From Dendrolimus kikuchii (Eukaryota > Arthropoda > Insecta > Lepidoptera > Lasiocampidae), in the NCBI GenBank assembly GCA_019925095.2, contig CM034403.1, positions 3,043,690 to 3,107,689 of the forward strand: a stretch of DNA of 64,000 bases. Reading direction: 5' to 3'. The position numbers and the translations under genes are program-made. How positions within the stretch are numbered: the first letter of the stretch is position 1; each line of letters starts with the position of its first letter. Positions 1 to 11,127 of the stretch are shown here, one piece after another. A model generated the notes under the pieces. It had not been told where the DNA came from. It made no database searches and saw only the letters and a program-made list of their open reading frames with translations.

Positions 1-18
1 TATATATATATATATATA

Positions 19-234
19 CATACATACATACATACATAACTTCACGCCAGTTCCCTTGCGGGGTAGGCACGAACAACAGAGTGCCATTTAGGCTTATTCT
101 TACACACCTCACTTGCCTCTTTGACATTCATAACTCTTGTCATGCACACTCGTCTGTTCTTAAGGCTCCTGACATCACCTTCTGCTAGTACACGATCAAT
201 TTGATCATGGAAGGTGTGTCGTGGCCTTCCACGA

Positions 235-236
<2 letters not shown>
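19..236 (-). mobile_element. LineA (RTE-like LINE) 3' end, copy 1
   Basis: 5'-truncated copy of the last ~65 codons of a non-LTR reverse transcriptase ORF plus its short tail. On the minus strand it encodes the conserved end seen in nine other copies here (GRPRHTFHDQIDRVLAEGD then a VVRAYPARELA-type terminus) and then runs into a (TATG)n tail, which appears as catacata at the low-coordinate end. The high-coordinate side stops abruptly at a TA microsatellite. Tetranucleotide tails and severe 5' truncation are typical of RTE-clade LINEs; the clade call is from recalled hallmarks. Confidence 0.8.

Positions 237-290
<54 letters not shown>
237..290. repeat. (TA)n microsatellite
   Basis: Uninterrupted TA dinucleotide tract between the RTE-like copy and a LineC tail. 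It yields meaningless Ile-Tyr open frames. Confidence 0.98.
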
Positions 291-293
<3 letters not shown>

Positions 294-427
294 ATTACTT
301 TGAGTATTTATTTATATATTGCCTATTTCGTACATCGCCTGATTCAAATTTCTTTGATTTACGTTGCCTGGAAAAGGTCGCTGTAAGCGATAAGGCCGCC
401 TATTGTATTGCTTAGAAAATATTGTAA
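291..427 (+). mobile_element. LineC 3'UTR, left part (split by Helitron)
   Basis: Carries the LineC tail signature, gttgcctgg followed by gcgataaggccgcctattgt, which recurs at 6.3, 31.0, 32.4, 39.7, 42.2 and 51.6 kb. The tail breaks at 427/428, where a Helitron starts, and resumes at 867 with tggtgtacaataaa, the normal end of this 3'UTR. Confidence 0.75.
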
Positions 428-866
428 ACTAGCTGACTCGGCAAACTTCGTACAGCCTCAGAATCAATAAATAAAAAAGCTGAATGATAATTGCAGAATG
501 TTTCAACTTTAGTAAAAAATCTGGTCCAAACTTAACCGGAACGGACATCAAACGTTTGACATTCTAAACCAAAAAAAAATGAGAAAAATCACTTTTAAAT
601 TTAATTTGATTTCTGAACGACTTTTAGATTTAATTGATTTCTAAACGACGGGACGAACATCAAATGTTTGACAGGTAGGAATAGTTTCTAAGGGAAAGCG
701 AAATTGTTGTTTTTATTATATTCCAAGCATTTTTTTCATATTTACTCACCTTTTAAACCTTCCCTGGACTTCCGCAAATAATTCAAAACCAAAATTAGCC
801 AAATCAGTCCAGCCGTTCCCGAGTTTTAGCGAGAGTAACAAACAGCAATTTATATATGTAGATATG
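428..866 (-). mobile_element. Hel1 non-autonomous Helitron, copy 1
   Basis: On the minus strand it begins tctacatatataaattgctg, carries the family core (ctcgctaaaactcgggaac, gactgatttggctaatttt) and ends in ...aagtttgccgagtcagctag followed by T. That matches the Helitron rule of a 5' TC, a 3' CTRR and insertion between A and T. It has no coding capacity. Related copies lie at 23199-23575 and 26873-27284. Confidence 0.8.
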
Positions 867-920
867 GCCTGTTTTTGTAATTGTATATTTTGGTGTACAA
901 TAAACTGTTATCTCTCTATA
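867..920 (+). mobile_element. LineC 3'UTR, right part
   Basis: Continuation of the tail begun at 291-427: the gtatattttggtgtacaataaa segment corresponds to ggtgtacaat at 42310 and gtgaacaataaagag near 39750. Removing the Helitron rejoins the LINE tail. Confidence 0.6.
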
Positions 921-934
921 TTTATTAGCTTTAC

Positions 935-1420
935 GGAACCTTCTCTCTATAAAACCATCATACAGCCCATCCTGATTTATGGGTGCGAAGCTTGGACGCT
1001 TACCCTCAAGGAGGAGAACCAGCTTTTAGTAGCGGCAAGGAAGGTTCTCCGTAAAATTCTGTCTCCAACAAAGAGACAGGAAGGTCCGAACCAACCTCGC
1101 AATTGAAAATCTTTTGGCCGATCCCAACATAATAGGAGAAATAAAAGCTCACCGCCTCTGTTGGCTCGGTCATTTAAAAAGGACGGGAGAGGATCGCAGC
1201 GTGAGGAAAGCAAATTTGGGACGGCCGGTAGGTCCGCGTCCGGTCGGCCGTCCCAAATATTGTTGGAAGGACAGAGTGGAGGCTGACAGAGTAGAGGCAC
1301 AGGACAAAGAATATTAGCATGCTCTTGTTTCGGAGACCAAGACCCACTTTGGGTCGCTGAGCCAACGGAGTAAGTTTACAGAACCCTACATAGCACAAAC
1401 TGATACACACTTGACCGCTT
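935..1420 (+). pseudogene. LineB (RTE-like LINE) reverse transcriptase C-terminal fragment
   Basis: Broken coding remnant of a second LINE family. One frame reads LYKTIIQPILIYGCEAWTL and KEENQLLVAARKVLRKI; after a stop a different frame gives PNIIGEIKAHRLCWLGHL, then GRPKYCWKDRVEAD and finally an FGSLSQ-type end. The order YGCEAW, then WLGHL, then GRP, then the final acidic/FGSL block is the usual C-terminal layout of RTE-like reverse transcriptases. Frameshifts and stops make it non-functional. Related remnants are at 18895-19460 (+) and 22145-22280 (-). It starts next to the LineC tail, so the two fragments may be a nested or abutting insertion. Confidence 0.75.
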
Positions 1421-1755
1421 TAACAACTCTATATTCCGCAATAAAAACTCAGATTATGATCTCCTCACATAAAATATTCTAGAAAAGTATTGAGCGTATA
1501 TCATTTGAAAGAGAATTTGAAGTGATATACCGCAACGGTATTAGGCGTGCGTCGTAAAGCGAAATGACGATTCAACGCGATAAAAGCCATCGCAATAAGG
1601 CTTAGATGTTAGTCTTTTGAGCCACCAAAACGGTGGAATAATGGATTTACGTTTTAAAGCAATTCCTGTAATGAAATCGATGGTAAGGTTAATGCGGCTT
1701 TCTTCTTAACAGACTTAAAAAAAAAGAGCTTCTTAATTAATTATGTAAAAAAAGT
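1421..1755. other. No recognisable feature
   Basis: AT-rich, no coding signal, no repeat shared with the rest of the window. Confidence 0.5.
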
Positions 1756-1756
1756 C

Positions 1757-2029
1757 ATGCTAGCGTAATGGCTAGCGCACGCGTCTCAGATTCAGAGGGC
1801 ACGGGTTCGATCCTGGCCGGAACGCATGCACCACTTGTTAGTTTTCTGATCTAATGTGCATATTGTTACAATTACCACGTGCTAACAACGGTGAAGGAAA
1901 ACATCGCGATGCAACATGCACATCGAGGTAACCGATGTGTCAAACCTGCCAAACCTTGAAAAAGCGTGACGGGTATACTCTCCCCAAATGGGAGGCCCGA
2001 GCCCCAGCAGTGGAACATTTATGGGCTGG

Positions 2030-2034
<5 letters not shown>
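1757..2034 (+). mobile_element. S2 tRNA-derived SINE, copy 1
   Basis: The head resembles a tRNA gene: an A-box-like tagcgtaatggctagcgc (1761-1778) and a B-box gggttcgatcctgg (1803-1816). A shared body follows (acctaatgtgcat-type, cgtgacgggtatact) and the end reads ggaggcccgagccccagcagtgg, a phrase common at lepidopteran LINE/SINE 3' ends. The same structure recurs at 11794-12045 and 14748-15013. Internal Pol III promoter boxes are visible; activity is unknown. It is not a tRNA gene because no complete cloverleaf follows. Confidence 0.85.

Positions 2035-2086
<52 letters not shown>
2035..2086. repeat. (TA)n microsatellite
   Basis: Pure TA tract joining the S2 SINE end to an S1 copy. Confidence 0.98.
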
Positions 2087-2825
<739 letters not shown>

Positions 2826-2999
2826 ATGATTTATTGCACGAGTTCAGCAGACAGGCAGACGGCCCACTTGATGAAAAGGGATAACCTACTATCCCCTATG
2901 GACATTTGCCACACCAAAGGTGCTACAAATGCACTGCTGCTCTCTTAGGGGAGACTGGAACCTGGTCACTAATACCGGAACACAACTCAAGGTTGATAT
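2826..2999 (-). mobile_element. S1 fragment
   Basis: Minus-strand S1 3' half: gagttcagcagacaggcaga, then cacaccaaaggtgctacaaa and ccggaacacaactcaaggtt. 5'-truncated and diverged. Confidence 0.75.
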
Positions 3000-3321
3000 G
3001 ATGACTTACTGGATCTGACGCACTAGACTAGACACTTAGCATCTTCTTGAAACCCTTTCGGGTTTTAATGTGTAGATATATAAAAAATATGTATGGTTTT
3101 GTTTGAATAAACAAATTTAAAACAATGTAATTACATGAAAAAAAGATGTAGTGGATGCACTTACCACGTTTAGTTGCAGATAGTTTTATATTATTTCCTT
3201 TGCTTAATACCACGATCCTGGTTACTCGGGTTTCCAACTCAATTATTTGCTTATACATTTCTTAGATTTCATTTCATTTCTATTAGAAACTTTCATAATA
3301 AATAAAACATGTATTTAAATC
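3000..3321. other. No recognisable feature
   Basis: AT-rich, no repeat or coding signal supported. Confidence 0.5.
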
Positions 3322-3323
3322 TA

Positions 3324-3834
3324 AGGGCCACAGCACACTAGCTACTTTTAGCATCAACGATCGGCGACTAGTCGCTTTTTAGAAGCTAAATACGGCGACC
3401 GAACACTCCACACCGCACACTTAAAAACGCCAAACGCGGAGATTGAGTCGCTTTTTAGAAGCGCGACACAGCTGAACGCTACACTCCCCGCACACATTCA
3501 GATGCCGGTGGCATCGATTTGGCGTCTGCCGAACACGACTTGTGTTACTGCTACAGATTTAAAAGGGTAGTGTAATTTTTTTTATATTTGTAAGTAAACA
3601 AAACCACAGATTACAGAATACTGCAATATCATTGCAAGTCACAGACATAAGTAATCAAAGTTACAAATCGGAAAACTATAGACAACACTACAGCTGACGC
3701 AATCCCGCATCTGAGCAGTCGCTAAAACGCGCGTTTCCGATACTGCGTTCGAACGCAGAAAGTCGCTAAAATGCGATGCAGTCGCAAAATCATCGATCGC
3801 CGATGCTAAAAGTAGCTAGTGTGCTGTGGCCCTC
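3324..3834. mobile_element. MITE-like DNA element with ~32-bp terminal inverted repeats
   Basis: The left end agggccacagcacactagct continues acttttagcatc; the right end is its inverted complement, gctaaaagtagctag then tgtgctgtggccct. Sub-terminal parts are also partly inverted (gatcggcgac against gatcgccgat). The interior of about 450 bp has no ORF but contains repeated gtcgctttttagaagc motifs (two copies in the left half). A clear target-site duplication was not seen, so the superfamily is left open. It looks like a non-autonomous cut-and-paste element. Confidence 0.75.
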
Positions 3835-3999
3835 ATTCTCATAAACAAAAGTAGGTCAAGTTCATGGTCAATCTTCTGGCATTTGGTTTTTGACGTTTGA
3901 CAAGTGCTACCTTATGAAAAACATAGCAACAACATTCTTTTGATCTACGCCATGTTTACCATTCATGTTTAATCATAATTTGTAATCATAAAATACATC

Positions 4000-4577
4000 T
4001 AATATATAAAATTCTCGTGTCACAGTTTTCGTTGCCATACTCCTCCGAAACGGCGTGACCGATTTTGATGAAATTTTTTGTGCTTATCCGGTATCTATGA
4101 GAATCGGCCAACATCTATTTTTCATTCCCCTAAATGTTAGGGGTAGTCCACCCCAAATTTTTTATTTTATTTTTTAGACAAAATTTTTAATTTCTATTTT
4201 TTTATGATACAACATACAAAAAATACATACAACCCTAAATTTTCACCCCTCTACGATCAACCCCTATTTTTTATTTGTTAATTATAAACTTTAATTTTTT
4301 TGGCAAGATTTTTAATCTTATTTTGTCATGACTTAGAATAAAAACAAATATATTACTATTTTAGATTCACAATTAGAACCAGTAGGTGGCGCTGAGATCG
4401 GGTTCTGGAATCCTCCTAATCACCGGGAGCGATTTTGGTGATTTTGATTTTGTGTGTTTGAGTGGGTACCGAGATGGTTTAGATTCGCAATTAGAACCGG
4501 TACGTGGCTCTGGGATCGGGTTCTAGAATTTTATTTTTTAAAGGCAGGACAACGTCTGCCGGGGCCGCTTGTTATAT
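4000..4577 (+). mobile_element. Hel2 non-autonomous Helitron, near full length
   Basis: Starts tctaatatataaaattctcg, then gttgccatactcctccgaaa and cggcgtgaccgattttgatg. Its AT-rich core holds two copies of a ~40-bp box (attagaaccagtaggtggcg and attagaaccggtacgtggct). It ends gacaacgtctgccggggccg followed by cttgt, a degenerate CTRR-T. The same family is split at 30868-30960/32170-32372, and a 3' end lies at 33447-33543 (ending ccactagt). No protein is encoded. Confidence 0.75.
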
Positions 4578-5108
4578 ATAAATATTTACTTCAATTTTCT
4601 TATTTATTTAATTAAATTTAATATATCAATTACTTAATGATCTATTTTTATTATTGGTAATTAATACCTATATGCCTATGTTAGCCAGGACATAAGGATA
4701 CGACTAACCAATGAGTGATGTATATAAAACTCGCTCTCATTCGTGGGAATTCAAAAATGTAAAAAAGACACCACTTTTGTACGACTGAAAGGTACTTACT
4801 AAAGTGAAAGTAAAAGCCAGTTTTAAGATCGAAGTTATATTTATTCAAGAGCTTTACATCATGTCTAATATCATAACACACTCTTCAAAGGCAACCGAGA
4901 ATTCCTGGTTTGGGTAACTACAACAATAGAAGGTTAAAATAGTAGTTAGCAGGTAAGATTTGCTCAATATTTTGGTGGCCGCAGCCAAGTTGCCTAATGC
5001 GCGGCCTGCGTTACTAATGTACTTAATCTCAGTAAAAGATTTCTCTCTATCTGAAACTGTACAGTTGATACGAGAGTCAATTTTTAAAATTCGTGACATA
5101 TATTTTTT
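4578..5108. other. No recognisable feature
   Basis: AT-rich; short open frames only, none with family resemblance. Confidence 0.5.
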
Positions 5109-5709
5109 GTATATGATTAATACTAAATTATAAATAAATTAAACTAGGTATACAATAAATTAAACTAAAAATAAACTATATATACAAACTAAAATTAAAG
5201 TATAAAATCTAGTTCTAGACCGCTGTCAGGCGGAAACGTGCCCAAAAGACTGGCCACATTGCCTCTCTGAATGGCAATGCTGATGCGTTGTCCGAGGTAT
5301 AAACCAGTCTTTTGGTCACGTGAGACATCCACCAGACGTTTGACTATGTCTCGATAAAGCTTGTGCGCCTCAGGCCCCCATGATCCCAGGGTCTCGACCC
5401 CAAAAGCCGCAAATATGTAGCCATTTCCGATGGCCGAGTATTTGCGGCGTTTTAGGGCCTCCTGTTGTGCAGCAGCTGTACCGGCAGACATGCTAGTAGC
5501 TGGAAGATGGGACGCTGCCAAAGTATCGACACAAGACGCGTCCCATACTAAGGGGCGACCCATCGTGGCCAGTCTTTTGGACACGTTTCCGCCTGACAGC
5601 GGTCTAGAACTAGATTTTATACTTTAATTTTAGTTTGTATATATAGTTTATTTTTAGTTTAATTTATTGTATAGTTTAATTTATTTATAATTTAGTATTA
5701 ATCATATAC
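5109..5709. repeat. Large inverted repeat at a LineD 3' end
   Basis: Arms 5109-5257 and 5565-5709 are near-perfect inverted copies of ~147 bp, separated by ~307 bp. Each arm holds the last ~16 codons of LineD (TFPPDSGLELDFIL then stop) and its AT-rich 3'UTR, so the 3' end of the element faces outward on both sides. Confidence 0.85.
5207..5600 (-). pseudogene. LineD reverse-transcriptase C-terminal fragment, copy 1
   Basis: Minus-strand coding remnant with the LineD signature: GRPLVWDASCVDTLAASH, then KRRKYSAIGNGYIFAAFGVE, GSWGPEAHKLYRDIVKRL and ISIAIQRGNVASLLGTFPPD, ending at a stop in the AT-rich 3'UTR. I recall this C-terminal block from reverse-transcriptase-type proteins of many invertebrate retroelements but cannot name the clade. 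An RPD...PWK.GR.LVWD...VDT arrangement seen in the copy at 30040 could be part of a nuclease fold; that is speculation. The upstream end turns into an inverted copy of its own 3' end. This family also makes the 7.4-11.5 kb array, where the Gln of IAIQRGN has become a stop. Confidence 0.75.
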
Positions 5710-6244
5710 ATATGTTACATGAAATTAAATAGCCATACGTCTATTTTTTGTTCGTACATACATTATATACGAGTAGTTAGTTTCAAATTGCTCTTGCTCG
5801 AAGCAATTGACGCAAATCTATAGAGCGAATTGGATGGAAATAATAATAGAAGGAAAAACATCTCAAGGTCTCAGTCCGATGCGTTGGTCTAATCAGATCC
5901 GCACCACGCTTAACGATATGACGCACTGCATATTGCCGCTGATCGTCACCGATGATGAAAGATAGTCACGACCCTCAGGAATGAGGAATACGAATCAAGG
6001 AGGATGAAGCGAATGTGAACGCTAAGTTTATGGCCACAAATCTTGGTTATACTACTTCCTAGCTATCGGCCCTATCTCAATTACTCCCTATTAATTGTAC
6101 AAGATTTAAACAAGACGTGATCTATGAATCTTGGCTAAATTTGTGCAACAACAAGAAGAGTTTTGGGTAGGATAAACGCCAAACTTATACAACAACTATT
6201 TTAGATTGATAAATAGAGAATACTTTTATTTTTTCAAATATACA
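5710..6244. other. No recognisable feature
   Basis: Mixed-composition sequence (a GC-richer patch around 5870-5960). No coding or repeat assignment. Confidence 0.5.
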
Positions 6245-6432
6245 ATTTCAAAAGTACACAATTACATTATTGTCATGGTAGAAAAAATAGACGGCCTTAT
6301 CGCTTAAAGCAATCTCTTCCAGGCAACCTGAATTAAGGAATAGTTTAACCTAATCTGGCGATGTAGGTGGTGTAGATTATTAGGTATATAAATAAACATA
6401 CTTAAACTACATATTTTATAAACTAAATAATA

Positions 6433-6732
6433 ACGGAGAAAGAATACAATTTCCTGCGGTCCGGCGGCCTGTCGTAAGAGGCGACTAAACAACCCACAGC
6501 CAGGTGGTAGAGTATTTGCTCGACTGGATGGCGACCACCCCTGGTCTAGAGTATGCCGCCATAACAACCTTGTGTTGTGTTCCGGCATTAGTGACCAGGT
6601 TCCAGTCCCCTTTAAGAGAGCAGCAGCGCATTTGTAGCACCTTTGGTGTTGCAAATGTCCATAGGCGATGGTAACCGCTTTCCACTAAGTGGGCCGTCTG
6701 CCTGTCTGCTGAACTCCCGCAATAAAAAAAAA
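6433..6732 (+). mobile_element. S1 copy nested in LineC 3'UTR
   Basis: Near full-length S1 lacking the first ~10 bases (starts acggagaaagaatac), ending ccgcaataaaaaaaaata. It is opposite in orientation to the host LINE. Confidence 0.8.
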
Positions 6733-6876
6733 TACACACATATATATATTAAATAGTCTATAGTGGTAACAATTAGGCATCATTATTTAAAATAAAATAG
6801 TGTTTCTTCAGTGCGTTCTTAAATGTAGGCGATGTTTCGGCCTCTCTGACAATAAGAGGCAGGGCATTCCAAAGTA

Positions 6877-7110
6877 ATAATAATAATCGGCAGACAAACA
6901 CACATATTGTATATCCCCAAATTAAGCAAGTTACGCTTGTGTTATGGGTATAATATACAACGGACTGGGGCCGATCCCAGACACCCAGAGCATAGTAAAT
7001 AACGGAAAAAATACGTTTCCGAAATTTACTATACCAGGAATCGAACCCGGAGCCTCTGCGTTGTAGTGAGGTAGACCGGCAAAGGCTTAGCCCGCTCAAC
7101 CACAGAGGCC
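6877..7110 (-). mobile_element. S3 tRNA-derived SINE nested in LineC ORF
   Basis: On the minus strand it starts ggcctctgtggttgagcggg (A-box-like) followed by a B-box gggttcgattcctgg. The body has aaatttcggaaacgtatttt, gtctgggatcggccccagtc and acacaagcgtaacttgctta. A second copy is at 41035-41232, with diverged remnants near 16570-16655 and 61528-61605. It interrupts the LINE reading frame. Confidence 0.8.
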
Positions 7111-7359
7111 ATCGAAAGTTTGACAGCCTGAACTGTAAAAGAGTTATCATAAAAGGATGAAGTGTGTGCAGGTGTAGTGAGTTTACGGTACGTATGAGTG
7201 CGCAGATTGTGGGAAGTAGAAAGGCGAAGTAATTCAAAATTTTATTCTATTCTATCTATATCTTATATTATACTTAATGATATGATAATTAAGTTAGTAA
7301 GTATAATAAAGAGAACACCACATTAAACAATTGTATATAACCATAGAAACATACCAGAA

Positions 7360-7780
7360 AAATCCTAACAAATATAAAATATCTAAACATAAATAAAACA
7401 GAATTACTAATAGATTATGTAGCAAATCACTGCCTGTGGGAACCGTGACTAGAAGGCTGGCTGCATTCTTACTCTGTATGGCAATGCTGATTTGCTGGGC
7501 GAAATATAAGCCAGACTTCTGATCACGGATAGTGTCAAAAAGTTACTTACAAATGTCTTTAAAGAAACTCTTTGCCGATGGATCCGACGGGCTCAATGTT
7601 TCAACACCAAGCGGCACAAATACGGAACCTTTTCCTAAGGCTCCATATTTGCGCTGTTTGACGTCTTCAGCTGCAGCGGCTTCGTTGCCAGCCCATGACT
7701 CGGTCGTTAGAAGATGTGACGGGACCGATGTGTCAACACAAGTCGCCTCACACACTAACGGCCGCCTTGCATTGCCTCTC
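7360..7780 (-). pseudogene. LineD array, 3'-terminal unit (U1) and 3'UTR
   Basis: The distal end of the array in reading direction. The minus strand reads a diverged unit and then QISIAIQSKNAASLLVTVPT, ending in an AT-rich 3'UTR. Here the Gln codon after IAI is intact (CAG), unlike the array units where it is TAG. The unit also shows ordinary single-copy divergence, so this is the natural C-terminus of the LINE. Confidence 0.75.
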
Positions 7781-9615
7781 TATATGGCAATGCTAATTTG
7801 CTGGGTGAAATCTGAGCCAGACTTTTGATCACGGGTAGTGTCAAAGAGTTTCTTAGCAATGTCTTCAAAGAAACTCTTTGCCGATGGACCCCACGGGCTT
7901 AATGTTTCAACACCAAACGGCACAAATATGTAACCTTTTCCTAAGGCTCCATATTTGCGCTTTTTGACGTCTTCAGCTGCAGCGGCTGCGTTGCCAGCCC
8001 ATGACTCGGTCGTTGGAAGATGTGACGGGACCGATGTGTCAACACAAGTCACATCACACACTAACGGCCGTCTTGCATTGCCTCGCTATATGGCAATGCT
8101 AATTTGCTGGGTGAAATCTGAGCCAGACTTTTGATCGCGGGTAGTGTCAAAGAGTTTCTTACCAATGTCTTCAAAGAAACTCTTTGCCGATGGACCCCAC
8201 GGGCTTAATGTTTCAACACCAAACGGCACAAATATGTAACCTTTTCCTAAGGCTCCATATTTGCGCTGTTTGACGTCTTCAGCTGCAGCGGCTGCGTTGC
8301 CAGCCCATGACTCGGTCGTTGGAAGATGTGACGGGACCGATGTGTCAACACAAGTCGCATCACATACTAACGGCCGTCTTGCATTGCCTCGCTATATGGC
8401 AATGCTAATTTGCTGGGTGAAATCTGAGCCAGACTTTTGATCGCGGGTAGTGTCAAAGAGTTTCTTACCAATTTCTTCAAAGAAACTCTTTGCCGATGGA
8501 CCCCACGGGCTTAATGTTTCAACACCAAACGGCACAAATATGTAACCTTTTCCTAAGGCTCCATATTTGCGCTGTTTGACGTCTTCAGCTGCAGCGGCTG
8601 CGTTGCCAGCCCATGACTCGGTCGTTGGAAGATGTGACGGGACCGATGTGTCAACACAAGTCGCATCCCACACTAGCGGCCGCCTTGCATTGCCTCGCTA
8701 TATGGCAATGCTAATTTGCTGGGTGAAATCTGAGCCAGACTTTTGATCACGGGTAGTGTCAAAGAGTTTCTTAGCAATGTCTTCAAAGAAACTCTTTGCC
8801 GATGGACCCCACGGGCTTAATGTTTCAACACCAAACGGCACAAATATGTAACCTTTTCCTAAGGCTCCATATTTGCGCTTTTTGACGTCTTCAGCTGCAG
8901 CGGCTGCGTTGCCAGCCCATGACTCGGTCGTTGGAAGATGTGACGGGACCGATGTGTCAACACAAGTCACATCACACACTAACGGCCGTCTTGCATTGCC
9001 TCGCTATATGGCAATGCTAATTTGCTGGGTGAAATCTGAGCCAGACTTTTGATCGCGGGTAGTGTCAAAGAGTTTCTTACCAATGTCTTCAAAGAAACTC
9101 TTTGCCGATGGACCCCACGGGCTTAATGTTTCAACACCAAACGGCACAAATATGTAACCTTTTCCTAAGGCTCCATATTTGCGCTGTTTGACGTCTTCAG
9201 CTGCAGCGGCTGCGTTGCCAGCCCATGACTCGGTCGTTGGAAGATGTGACGGGACCGATGTGTCAACACAAGTCGCATTACACACTAACGGCCGTCTTGC
9301 ATTGCCTCGCTATATGGCAATGCTAATTTGCTGGGTGAAATCTGAGCCAGACTTTTGATCGCGGGTAGTGTCAAAGAGTTTCTTACCAATGTCTTCAAAG
9401 AAACTCTTTGCCGATGGACCCCACGGGCTTAATGTTTCAACACCAAACGGCACAAATATGTAACCTTTTCCTAAGGCTCCATATTTGCGCTGTTTGACGT
9501 CTTCAGCTGCAGCGGTTGCGTTGCCAGCCCATGACACGGTAGTTGGAAGATGTGACGGGACCGATGTGTCAACACAAGTCGCATTACACACTAACGGCCG
9601 TCTTGCATTGCCTCG

Positions 9616-9903
9616 CTATATGGCAATGCTAATTTGCTGGGTGAAATCTGAGCCAGACTTTTGATCGCGGCAAAGAGTTTCTTACCAATGCCAAAGAAAC
9701 TCTTTGCCGATGGACCTTAATGTTTCAACACCAAACGGCACAAATATGTAACCTTTTCCTAAGGCTCCATATTTGCGCTGTTTGACGTCTTCAGCTGCAG
9801 CGGCTGCGTTGCCAGCCCATGACTCGGTCGTTGGAAGATGTGACGGGACCGATGTGTCAACACAAGTCGCATCCCACACTAGCGGCCGCCTTGCATTGCC
9901 TCG
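9616..9903 (-). repeat. Array unit with three micro-deletions (288 bp)
   Basis: A C-type unit lacking 7, 3 and 8 bases at three close sites relative to its neighbours (after gatcgcgg, in ccaatg and in gatggacc). The net loss of 18 bp keeps the downstream frame but scrambles the reading frame between the lesions. Confidence 0.85.
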
Positions 9904-11127
9904 CTATATGGCAATGCTAATTTGCTGGGTGAAATCTGAGCCAGACTTTTGATCACGGGTAGTGTCAAAGAGTTTCTTAGCAATGTCTTCAAAGAAACTC
10001 TTTGCCGATGGACCCCACGGGCTTAATGTTTCAACACCAAACGGCACAAATATGTAACCTTTTCCTAAGGCTCCATATTTGCGCTTTTTGACGTCTTCAG
10101 CTGCAGCGGCTGCGTTGCCAGCCCATGACTCGGTCGTTGGAAGATGTGACGGGACCGATGTGTCAACACAAGTCACATCACACACTAACGGCCGTCTTGC
10201 ATTGCCTCGCTATATGGCAATGCTAATTTGCTGGGTGAAATCTGAGCCAGACTTTTGATCGCGGGTAGTGTCAAAGAGTTTCTTACCAATGTCTTCAAAG
10301 AAACTCTTTGCCGATGGACCCCACGGGCTTAATGTTTCAACACCAAACGGCACAAATATGTAACCTTTTCCTAAGGCTCCATATTTGCGCTGTTTGACGT
10401 CTTCAGCTGCAGCGGCTGCGTTGCCAGCCCATGACTCGGTCGTTGGAAGATGTGACGGGACCGATGTGTCAACACAAGTCGCATTACACACTAACGGCCG
10501 TCTTGCATTGCCTCGCTATATGGCAATGCTAATTTGCTGGGTGAAATCTGAGCCAGACTTTTGATCGCGGGTAGTGTCAAAGAGTTTCTTACCAATGTCT
10601 TCAAAGAAACTCTTTGCCGATGGACCCCACGGGCTTAATGTTTCAACACCAAACGGCACAAATATGTAACCTTTTCCTAAGGCTCCATATTTGCGCTGTT
10701 TGACGTCTTCAGCTGCAGCGGCTGCGTTGCCAGCCCATGACTCGGTCGTTGGAAGATGTGACGGGACCGATGTGTCAACACAAGTCGCATCCCACACTAG
10801 CGGCCGCCTTGCATTGCCTCGCTATATGGCAATGCTAATTTGCTGGGTGAAATCTGAGCCAGACTTTTGATCACGGGTAGTGTCAAAGAGTTTCTTAGCA
10901 ATGTCTTCAAAGAAACTCTTTGCCGATGGACCCCACGGGCTTAATGTTTCAACACCAAACGGCACAAATATGTAACCTTTTCCTAAGGCTCCATATTTGC
11001 GCTTTTTGACGTCTTCAGCTGCAGCGGCTGCGTTGCCAGCCCATGACTCGGTCGTTGGAAGATGTGACGGGACCGATGTGTCAACACAAGTCACATCACA
11101 CACTAACGGCCGTCTTGCATTGCCTCG

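Larger units (their letters stand above)
6245..7237 (-). pseudogene. LineC 3' end with two nested short elements
   Basis: Read on the minus strand: a reverse-transcriptase C-terminal segment (TVNSLHLHT, then QFRLSNF) near 7237-7115, an S3 SINE (7110-6877), the resumed LINE coding end LLWNALPLIVREAETSPTFK ending in a stop near 6773, an S1 copy in the opposite orientation (6433-6732), and then the LineC 3'UTR with gattgctttaagcgataagg near 6310 and an AATAAA-containing tail. The WNALP...FK..LK block is the hallmark C-terminus of Jockey-superfamily LINEs. The ORF is interrupted and 5'-truncated. Confidence 0.8.

Noticed and set aside
201..415. Open frames rich in Ile-Tyr (also near 2035, 2391, 35914 and 56277)
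   Set aside because: They are translations of TA microsatellites, not proteins.
1757..1830. tRNA gene
   Set aside because: A- and B-boxes are present but no full cloverleaf forms, and the same head occurs with a SINE body three times. The same applies to S3 at 7030-7110 and 41035-41115.
7780..11103. Family of 93-residue tandem genes
   Set aside because: The frames are segments of a retroelement C-terminus between an acquired amber codon and the first ATG. They have no promoter or independent start; better described as a satellite.
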